A stretch of 49,520 nucleotides of DNA from an uncultured Clostridia bacterium. GTDB lineage: Bacteria; Bacillota; Clostridia; Lachnospirales; CAG-274. The stretch's first letter is position 1, and every line of letters begins with the position of its first letter. Position numbers and translations under genes: made by a program. The DNA lies in the NCBI GenBank assembly GCA_947589665.1, contig CANQBJ010000010.1, forward strand, positions 1-49,520. Direction: 5' to 3'. The notes below the pieces were generated by a model. That model saw nothing but the letters and a program-made list of their open reading frames with translations. It made no database searches and was not told the origin of the DNA. Below, piece by piece: positions 43,865-49,520 of this stretch.

Positions 43865-44830
43865 ATGTATTCTCTTATATATGATGTGGCAGAGGAGTTT
43901 GGCATAAGACCTTTAAATATATATAAATGCAAGTATTATTATATTTTAAACTGCGCCGAGGGTACATATTCATTTTGTCAGGCAAGGCCAAAGGCAGGAA
44001 AGATAACGGAGATACATTCTGTCAAGACAGAGCTTGCCTCTATGGGTATATGCAACATAGATACATATTCTGTATCAGAGGAGGGTCTGCCCTATGCCCA
44101 GAGAGACGGCAGACTTTATACAATAACAAGATTCTTCGGCTCCAACGAGCTTAATTTTATGAATTCCAATCAGGTGGCTCTTACGCTCAGGAGTATAGGC
44201 ACTATACACAGAGGCTTGAGGAATATGGAAAAAAGGACGGTATACGCCGCAGGCGAAAGCAGAAACAGAGTGCTTGAAAAGTACACAAGAGAGCTAAAGG
44301 ATATGCAGTGCATAAAAAAGCATATAGGAAAAAGAATGTGGGATATGGATATTTCATATGTATTTGACAGCTTTATGGAAAGAGCGGCTGAGAGCGTAGA
44401 TAGGCTTGCATCATTGGGCTACGGCGAAAACCCCACCTATTGTCACAACGGACTTAAGGAGGGCAATATAATATATAAAAAGGGCAGGGTATATATAATA
44501 GACTGGGACAATATGAAACATCTGAGCTATATAGAGGATATTGCCTTTTTTGTAAAGAGATATATGAGAAAGAACTGCTATTATTCCGCCGCTGCGGGAA
44601 GCCCGTATATGAGCCTTGAGGAGTGCCTTAACAGGTATTCGGCTTACGGCAGTATTTCCGATCACGACTATGATGTGCTTAAGGCTGTACTCCTTTATCC
44701 TCAGAGATTTATAGATACAATTAAAGAGGGCTTCAGAACAGGCAAGACATTTCTGCCCTCTGGAGTAAGACGAAAGCTGGAGGAGTGTATAGAGCAGAAG
44801 TCCTTTGAAGAGGAATATCTGAGGATATAA
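43865..44830 (+). CDS. CotS/APH-like kinase-fold protein, catalytic Asp lost
   Basis: 321 aa of the aminoglycoside-phosphotransferase/CotS spore-coat kinase fold. The Brenner-type loop reads CHNGLKEGN (193-201), where the family has HxDxxxxN; the Asp is Gly196. The metal Asp remains in IIDWDN (D213). The N-lobe position usually holding the ATP lysine reads YSFCQARP, with Gln39. Phosphotransfer is therefore doubtful. CotS-like proteins sit on the spore coat or in spore-related clusters. GGAGAGGAGGGG precedes the ATG. Confidence 0.75.
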   Translation: MYSLIYDVAEEFGIRPLNIYKCKYYYILNCAEGTYSFCQARPKAGKITEIHSVKTELASMGICNIDTYSVSEEGLPYAQRDGRLYTITRFFGSNELNFMNSNQVALTLRSIGTIHRGLRNMEKRTVYAAGESRNRVLEKYTRELKDMQCIKKHIGKRMWDMDISYVFDSFMERAAESVDRLASLGYGENPTYCHNGLKEGNIIYKKGRVYIIDWDNMKHLSYIEDIAFFVKRYMRKNCYYSAAAGSPYMSLEECLNRYSAYGSISDHDYDVLKAVLLYPQRFIDTIKEGFRTGKTFLPSGVRRKLEECIEQKSFEEEYLRI

Positions 44831-44883
44831 AGGGCGGTTTATGAAGCTTTTGTTTAGCGGAATAATTGAATTTTCGTTTTCAT

Positions 44884-45115
44884 GGGGACAGGTCTTTTCT
44901 TTATGTTAAATAATTGACTTCTCTAATGTATTTTTCTGAGAAAACAAATTACTTTTCCGAAGACCCGTCCCCAAGAAAACTGGGTCCTCAGTTACGCAGG
45001 CCGCAAAAAAAGCTCAGGTTTTATCGGGGACCGGTCTTCGGAGTGTTTGATAACCTTTGGGTAAAATAATTTTGTACAAGATTACTGCTTTGAAGCAGAA
45101 AAAAGACCTGTCCCC
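44884..45115. repeat. Palindromic element C, 15-bp perfect inverted ends
   Basis: GGGGACAGGTCTTTT (44884-44898) and AAAAGACCTGTCCCC (45101-45115) are exact inverted repeats. A second, inner pair with one mismatch lies at 44959-44972 and 45026-45039. The four arms are variants of one 13-base word. No ORF; structure is that of a MITE-like or nested palindromic element. Confidence 0.7.
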
Positions 45116-45135
45116 GTAAAACCGATGGTAGTAAA

Positions 45136-45316
45136 TTGACCTCTCCACCAACCTTCGGTTGGTCCCCTCCCCTGATAGGGGAGGTTAAGGAGTACATCTT
45201 TCAAAGTCGCTTATTTACTTGGAATAAACAACAATTAAACTGTGGTCACTGCCTTACGGTACACAGCCTCCCCTAATCAGGGGAGGGGGACCGCCGTTAG
45301 GCGGTGGAGAGGTCAA
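45136..45316. repeat. Interspersed repeat A, copy 2 (palindromic variant)
   Basis: Inverted ends TTGACCTCTCCACC (45136-45149) and GGTGGAGAGGTCAA (45303-45316). Both halves carry a CCTCCCCT/AGGGGAGG hairpin and a CCAACC or CCGCC hairpin, mirrored about the centre. The core (TCTTTCAAAGTCGCTTA; a TCACTGCCTTACGGTA block) matches copies 1 and 3. The left end differs from the TTCGACCTCTCAGTCAGCCC end of the other copies. Confidence 0.8.
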
Positions 45317-45343
45317 TATCAACATAATCACAAATTTAACAAC

Positions 45344-45375
45344 AAAAAAGCGTGTCGAGTTTGACACGCTTTTTT
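45344..45375. terminator. Terminator of the GH28 gene
   Basis: AAAAAAGCGTGTC and GACACGCTTTTTT form a strong stem with a short loop. T-runs exist on both strands; the minus-strand gene ends 28 bases away. Confidence 0.8.
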
Positions 45376-45402
45376 ATTAAAATATAAAAATCCGCTTTAA
45401 GT

Positions 45403-46794
45403 TTACTGCAATTCGGCGCAGGAATTTGCGATATCATCATCTGCAACGACCTTTATAAGATTAATGTTGGTCTGGAAAATGTTGTGGCAGTCCTTAAGCT
45501 CTACCTTGGCATTTGTCTTGCAGGTGAAGTTGCTGATATGTATATCGTGTATAGGCATCTGCGGCAGACCTGATATTGCTATAGGCTTGCCTGCCTTTGT
45601 GCAGTTGACATCGTTTATGTATATATTCTTGAACTCAGGGACCTCTTCGGGAGTTATCTCCTGACCCTCCTTGGTGTCCATATCGTAGCCCATATTAAAT
45701 GTAAGAGCCTCGTTCTTTATGCTTATCATATTGATATTGTCGATATATACCTTCTCGACAACACCGCCTCTGCCTAAGCAGCTCTTGAAACGTATGCCTA
45801 TATCTGTGCCTATAAAGGTACAGTCACTTACGAATATGTTCCTTAAGCCTCCGGACATCTCGCTGCCTGCTACAAAGCCGCCGTGACCGTGATATACTAT
45901 ACAGTTGGTAATATCTACGAACTCAGAAGGCATACCTAACTTTCTACCGTCTTCATTCTTGCCTGACTTGATACAGATAGCGTCGTCGCCTACATCGAAT
46001 ATAGAGTTGTAGACCTTGACATACTTGCAGCTGTCTATATCAAGACCGTCGGCATTCTGGGCAAACCACGGATTTCTGACATTGATATTTCTTATAGTCA
46101 CATTTTTACAGAGCCAGGGATGGATGCCCCATGCCGGTGAGTTCTGGAAGGTGGGACCGTCCAGAAGTACTCTGTTGCATCTTGTAAGATTGAGAAGAAC
46201 AGGCCTTAAAAAGCTGTGGTATTTCTCACATACCTCTTTGTTTTTGTAAAGAGCGGGGTTGGGTATAAGAGTTTTGTTTGCCTCAAGATTGGTCTCTGAG
46301 GGCCACCACACTATTTCATCACCTGTATCGTCTACTATACCGCCTGCATTAATAGTTTCCACCCAGTTGCGTTCAGCCATTTTCCACTGCTTTACAGGAC
46401 GCCAGAGCCTGCCGTTGCCGTTTATGACACCTTCGCCTGTAATGGCAATGTTTTCAAGGTCCTTGCCATATATGGGAGATACGCAGCGGTACATGAACAG
46501 ACCCTCAAAGCTTGTGTTAATGAGGGGATAATCCGCAGGATTGTTTGAAAAGAATATGACAGCGCCGTTCTGCAGATGCAGATTGACATTGCTCATAAGC
46601 TCAATAGGTCCTGTATACCACACACCTCTTGGCACAACTACATAGCCGCCGCCGTCAGCATTACATTTTTCTATAGCCTTTCTAAAAGCCTCCTTGTTGT
46701 CTGTCCTTGCGTCACATACGGCGCCAAAGTCCGTAATGGGATAGGACACATCTCTGAATATAGGAAGCAATACGTCAAAATCGGGTTTTTCCAT
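45403..46794 (-). CDS. GH28-family glycosidase (polygalacturonase-like)
   Basis: 463 aa right-handed beta-helix. Catalytic acids: NADGLDID (D249) and GDDA (D270/D271). H303 in GHGG and R335-x-K337 in IRFK bind the sugar carboxylate, as in pectin-acting GH28. The N-terminal PITDFGAVCDARTDNKEAF is also typical. There is no signal peptide, so it should act in the cytoplasm on imported oligogalacturonides or rhamnogalacturonides. The exact substrate is not fixed. ATG 46794 has AGGAGGG upstream; the longer reading has none. Confidence 0.92.
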   Translation of the reverse strand: MEKPDFDVLLPIFRDVSYPITDFGAVCDARTDNKEAFRKAIEKCNADGGGYVVVPRGVWYTGPIELMSNVNLHLQNGAVIFFSNNPADYPLINTSFEGLFMYRCVSPIYGKDLENIAITGEGVINGNGRLWRPVKQWKMAERNWVETINAGGIVDDTGDEIVWWPSETNLEANKTLIPNPALYKNKEVCEKYHSFLRPVLLNLTRCNRVLLDGPTFQNSPAWGIHPWLCKNVTIRNINVRNPWFAQNADGLDIDSCKYVKVYNSIFDVGDDAICIKSGKNEDGRKLGMPSEFVDITNCIVYHGHGGFVAGSEMSGGLRNIFVSDCTFIGTDIGIRFKSCLGRGGVVEKVYIDNINMISIKNEALTFNMGYDMDTKEGQEITPEEVPEFKNIYINDVNCTKAGKPIAISGLPQMPIHDIHISNFTCKTNAKVELKDCHNIFQTNINLIKVVADDDIANSCAELQ

Positions 46795-46837
46795 TATATA
46801 TATCCCTCCTGTCATTAGTTGACATACATCTAACATT

Positions 46838-46866
46838 ATTGTATAACATTATTCAAAAATAGTCTA
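46838..46866 (-). promoter_or_regulatory. Candidate promoter of the GH28 gene
   Basis: On the minus strand TAGACT (46866-46861), 17-base spacer, TACAAT (46843-46838). Its -35 overlaps that of the divergent metA promoter by two bases. Confidence 0.4.
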
Positions 46867-46893
46867 GTCTTTTTTTCATTTTTATGGTATACT
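46865..46893 (+). promoter_or_regulatory. Candidate promoter of metA
   Basis: TAGTCT (46865-46870), 17-base spacer, TATACT (46888-46893). The -35 is weak. No SAM riboswitch or T-box leader could be seen in the 40-base 5' region. Confidence 0.4.
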
Positions 46894-46935
46894 TATATTA
46901 GGTTTTTATAAATTTTTGGGAAAGAGTGATTGTAT

Positions 46936-47862
46936 ATGCCTATCAAGGTTTCAGACAATTTGCCCGCAAAGGGTATTTTGAATGAAGAGAGAATATTTGT
47001 TATGGGAGAGGAGAGGGCTTTTCACCAGGATATAAGACCTCTTAAGATATTGATACTTAATCTTATGCCTAATAAGCAGGAAACGGAGGTACAGCTTTTA
47101 AGACTTCTGTCAAACACACCCCTACAGCTTGAAGTAAGCTTTTTACATATGGAGAGCCACATTTCCAAAAACACCTCAGAGGACTATCTTCAGGAGTTTT
47201 ACAAGGTGTTCCCCGATGTGAAGGATCAGAAGTTTGACGGTATGATAATAACGGGCGCGCCGGTAGAGCATCTGCCCTACGAACAGGTCAACTACTGGGA
47301 TGAGCTGACCGATATATTCGAATGGACCAAGACTAATGTAAACAGTACCTTCCACATATGCTGGGGCGCTCAGGCTGGGCTTTATTACCACTACGGTATA
47401 CCCAAATACCAGCTTGACAAAAAGGTGTTCGGCGTATTTCCCCATACCAAGGTGTATAAGCACGAGGACCTTTTAAGAGGCTTTGACGATATATTCTATG
47501 TTCCTCACTCACGTCATACAGAGGTAAGGGAGGAGGATATAGAAAAGGTAAAGGAGCTTAATATACTTTCTGCCTCAGAGGAGTCGGGAGTGTATATAGT
47601 GGCAGATGACGACGGCAGCCAGATATTTGTAATGGGGCATTCCGAGTATGACTCAGATACCCTTAAAAACGAATATTTCAGGGATCTGGAAAAGGGTCTT
47701 GATATAGAAATACCTAAACATTATTTCAAAAATGACGATCCTGCCGAGGGTCCCCTTTCCATGTGGAAGGCTCACAGCTCACTTCTTTACAACAACTGGC
47801 TTAATTACTATGTATACCAGAAGACACCATACGACTTAAACGAAATCGGTAAAAAGAAATAA
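46936..47862 (+). CDS. metA: Homoserine O-acetyltransferase, MetA family
   Basis: 308 aa. Catalytic residues fall exactly on the family numbering from this start: K47 ([10 protein letters not shown]), C142 (HICWGAQAG), H235 and E237 (MGHSEYD). Residue 111 is Glu (TGAPVEHL); known MetA proteins with Glu there use acetyl-CoA, while Gly gives succinyl-CoA. First step of methionine synthesis from homoserine. ATG 46936 chosen; a TTG six bases earlier is less likely. The ribosome site is weak (AAAGAGTGA). Confidence 0.95.
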   Translation: MPIKVSDNLPAKGILNEERIFVMGEERAFHQDIRPLKILILNLMPNKQETEVQLLRLLSNTPLQLEVSFLHMESHISKNTSEDYLQEFYKVFPDVKDQKFDGMIITGAPVEHLPYEQVNYWDELTDIFEWTKTNVNSTFHICWGAQAGLYYHYGIPKYQLDKKVFGVFPHTKVYKHEDLLRGFDDIFYVPHSRHTEVREEDIEKVKELNILSASEESGVYIVADDDGSQIFVMGHSEYDSDTLKNEYFRDLEKGLDIEIPKHYFKNDDPAEGPLSMWKAHSSLLYNNWLNYYVYQKTPYDLNEIGKKK

Positions 47863-47878
47863 ATAAGGAGGAATGTAT

Positions 47879-48943
47879 ATGAATAAGAAATTATTGGGAT
47901 TTATTCTTTTTATCGCTGTGCTGGCAGCAAGCGTAAACATTGGCATTGCCGCAGGTGTAACTACAGGAACCGAAACAGGCGTAAATGCTGTAGTGTCAGG
48001 CGCTGCCGTGGATTATCCCGTAGAGGGCGGTATCGTTAAGGTAAATACGGCAACAGGCACTGTTACAGGCTTTACGGGGGCAGTAACAAGAGCCGATATA
48101 CCTGCCGTTATAAAAGGCGCTGCTGTTAAGACCATAGGCAGCAATGCCTTTAAGGACTGCAAGAGCCTTGTCAGGATAACACTTCCCACCTCTGTTGTTA
48201 CAATAGCGGGAGATGCCTTTACAGGCTGTGACAAGACAAAGCTTGTATTCAATGTCGCAAGAGGTTCGGCAGCGGAGAGATATGCTCAGACAAACGGCTA
48301 TAAGATAACGTATACCACTGCTGCTACCACTGTGACGGAAGCCTCCACGGAGGTTACAACAAGGCTCATATACGGCGGAAAGAGATATAAGGTAAAGGGT
48401 CTTGTTACCGTCAGGACAGACGGCAAGACCATAGAAGAGCTTTTGGGCTATGCTACAGAGGAGTCTTCAGAGGAAACCACTGAGGAGGAAGAGGGAATAG
48501 AGACCTCAGAGGAAGAAAAGGTACTTACAGGCGATGTAAAGGTAACTATAGGCAGCAGTGTTATCACTGTAGGCGATGAGGAATTTGTAGTAGATGCGGC
48601 GCCTTATATACAGCCCGGGTCCAATTCAACTCTTGTTCCTCTCCGCTTTGCGGCAGTTGCCATAAGCGGCGGAGATGTAGAGAATGCCCCGGACAGTTCT
48701 ATAATAACCTGGTATCCCGATACCAAGACGGCGGCAATAGATACAGGCGACAGAACTGTTTCATTTACCGCAGGCAGCGATATAATGGATATAGACGGCA
48801 TACCTTATACTATGGACAACGGTGTAAAGGCTGAGATAACAGGAGGCAGGATGTTTATACCCATGAGAGCTTTAGGCGAGGCTCTGAATGTAAATGTTTA
48901 CTGGGATTCTGAGAATAAGACTGCTTTGTTCAGCGGAAAATAA
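47879..48943 (+). CDS. Secreted protein with BspA-like repeat and copper-amine-oxidase N-terminal-like domain
   Basis: 354 aa. Signal peptide (about 1-26, KKLLGFILFIAVLAASV). A short BspA-like leucine-rich unit covers about residues 60-135: KTIGSNAFKDCKSLVRITLP, then AFTGCDKTKLVF. An acidic Glu/Ser/Thr linker (about 190-215) joins to a C-terminal copper-amine-oxidase N-domain-like fold, with STLVPLRFAAVAISG, TKTAAIDTGDRTVSF and GRMFIPMRALGEALNVNVYW. No anchor motif. Probably a surface or wall-associated protein of unknown job. ATG 47879 has AAGGAGG at 47865-47871; the ATG at 47873 is too close. Confidence 0.85.
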   Translation: MNKKLLGFILFIAVLAASVNIGIAAGVTTGTETGVNAVVSGAAVDYPVEGGIVKVNTATGTVTGFTGAVTRADIPAVIKGAAVKTIGSNAFKDCKSLVRITLPTSVVTIAGDAFTGCDKTKLVFNVARGSAAERYAQTNGYKITYTTAATTVTEASTEVTTRLIYGGKRYKVKGLVTVRTDGKTIEELLGYATEESSEETTEEEEGIETSEEEKVLTGDVKVTIGSSVITVGDEEFVVDAAPYIQPGSNSTLVPLRFAAVAISGGDVENAPDSSIITWYPDTKTAAIDTGDRTVSFTAGSDIMDIDGIPYTMDNGVKAEITGGRMFIPMRALGEALNVNVYWDSENKTALFSGK

Positions 48944-48952
48944 TTTCAAAAA

Positions 48953-48987
48953 AAGGCTGACATAATGAAGTGTCAGCCTTAATTTTT
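48953..48987 (+). terminator. Terminator after the secreted BspA-like protein gene
   Basis: AAGGCTGACA (48953-48962) and TGTCAGCCTT (48971-48980), then AATTTTT. Confidence 0.85.
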
Positions 48988-49026
48988 ATTGACCTATAAT
49001 TCTTACTTTTTTAACACTGTATATAT

Positions 49027-49362
49027 AAATTTTTGTTTATGGGAATAGGTTCGACCTCTCAGTCAGCCCCGCTCGCAGCTATTTTTATATGAACTTTTGC
49101 CGCGGCTGACAGCTCCATTGCAGCGGAAGAAGTTATCCGCCAAACCGAAGGTTTGCTTTTGCCGAAGGCAAAAGTGCTGAACCTGCGAAGGGGAGCTTTA
49201 GACAGGTGCTTTGCAAAAGCCCTTATTTACTTAGCAAAACAACAACTAAGCTGCTGTCACAGCCTTTGCGGTAAATAACCTCCCCTAGCGTTAGCGTCGG
49301 AGGGGAGGGGGACCAACCGGAGGTTGGTGGAAGGGTCGCCTTACCAACATAAACAAAAATTT
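49027..49362 (+). repeat. Interspersed repeat A, copy 3 with nested insertion
   Basis: Bounded by AAATTTTTGTTTAT (49027-49040) and ATAAACAAAAATTT (49349-49362), the same ends as copy 1. The right half is almost identical to copy 1 (GCGGTAAATAACCTCCCCTAG and CGGAGGGGAGGGGGACCAAC). Between GACAGCTCC and CTGCGAAGGGGAGCTTTA it has about 75 extra bases (49117-49192) with two hairpins, AAACCGAAGGTTT and CTTTTGCCGAAGGCAAAAG. Confidence 0.85.
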
Positions 49363-49382
49363 ATCTTTATTTTTCATAAAGC

Positions 49383-49412
49383 AGGGGTTGTCACATTGAC
49401 AACCCCTTTTTA
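49383..49412. terminator. Stand-alone terminator hairpin
   Basis: AGGGGTTGTCA and TGACAACCCCT with loop CAT, then TTTT. It lies between repeat A and the putative insertion sequence and belongs to no visible gene. Confidence 0.65.
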
Positions 49413-49419
49413 TTGTGCA

Positions 49420-49520
49420 ACAATAAAAATAAACCACCTGCTATGCAGGTGAGAGTAAAATGCTTTAGCTGTAAGTTGAAAAAGAAGGACCTCCTATGCT
49501 AATATGGTGATAATTCGACA
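49420..49520 (+). mobile_element. Putative left end of an IS200/IS605-type element, partial
   Basis: CACCTGC-TAT-GCAGGTG (49435-49451) is a perfect subterminal hairpin. It is followed by a leader with GACCTCCTATG (49489-49499), an anti-Shine-Dalgarno word. In IS200 elements the 5' leader pairs with and hides the tnpA ribosome site, and a word like this is what would be needed. The window ends before any transposase start. Boundaries and identity are inferred. Confidence 0.45.

Noticed and set aside
44884..45316. Possible CRISPR array
   Set aside because: The GGGGACAGGTCTT words alternate in orientation and have unequal spacing, with no regular spacers and no cas genes.
46894..46935. SAM riboswitch or T-box leader before metA
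   Set aside because: The space between the candidate -10 box and the ATG is about 40 bases, too short for either.
1..49520. tRNA, rRNA, tmRNA or SRP RNA genes
   Set aside because: Intergenic regions were read for T-loop-like GGTTCGA words with a CCA end and for SRP RNA near dnaX; none had a supporting cloverleaf or conserved core. The GGTTCGACCTCTCAG in repeat A is not a tRNA arm.

Overview
The window looks like a piece of chromosome from an AT-rich, spore-forming, anaerobic Firmicute of the class Clostridia, probably a gut species. The evidence is conserved synteny and gene content: asp23-fakA next to a divergent rpmB; rsmD-coaD near ylbJ; a sepF-ylmH-divIVA-lspA division cluster; mazG-hup-rqcP-yabP-yabQ-divIC; several sporulation-type genes (YlbJ/SpoVV-like, YtaF-like, YabP, YabQ, a CotS-like protein); a two-FeoA/FeoB ferrous iron operon; and strong GGAGG ribosome binding sites with consensus 17-bp-spacer SigA promoters. 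Genus cannot be fixed from the sequence.

Layout. 1-202: apparent 3' end of an IS200-type element. 223-1678: divergent ACT-domain gene and HMGL-like aldolase. 1750-2022: interspersed repeat A, copy 1. 2119-6128: DUF1189 membrane protein, dnaX, ybaB, recR, thyX. 6265-7392 (minus): membrane-anchored LysM-G5 protein. 7658-10858: feoA-feoA-feoB-small Cys-rich protein. 10857-11248: repeat B, copy 1. 11383-14425: pseudouridine synthase, sugar nucleotidyltransferase, YoaK-type protein, RNase HI. 14978-19425: zinc-ribbon pseudokinase, YtaF/MntP-type protein, Ca2+ P-type ATPase. 19585-21952: polar amino acid ABC transporter. 21994-22471: repeat B, copy 2, plus stacked hairpins. 22479-30586 (minus): ten-gene division, lipoprotein-processing and aro cluster. 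30659-31591: ylbJ. 31653-37434 (minus): coiled-coil protein, coaD, rsmD, recG, fakA, asp23. 37624-40883: rpmB, zinc-ribbon protein, mazG to divIC. 41012-43703: TIM-barrel isomerase, internally deleted Mpg, nadD-yqeK fusion, rsfS. 43865-44830: CotS-like protein with a broken catalytic loop. 44884-45316: a repeat island. 45403-48943: GH28 glycosidase, metA, and a secreted protein with a BspA-like repeat and a copper-amine-oxidase N-terminal-like domain. 49027-49362: repeat A, copy 3. The last 100 bases look like the 5' end of another IS200-type element.

Most genes are housekeeping. The less ordinary material is a kinase-like membrane protein lacking both the ATP-binding lysine and the catalytic aspartate; a second kinase-fold protein with a lost catalytic aspartate; a DNA-3-methyladenine glycosylase with its middle cleanly deleted but the frame kept; a FeoB with an acidic external insert and a leader that duplicates the one in front of feoA; and three families of modular, hairpin-rich intergenic repeats, one carrying a nested hairpin module also found in another family. 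No CRISPR array, tRNA, rRNA, prophage or defence island was seen. I found no convincing wholly new system; the pseudokinase and the modular repeats are the best leads.
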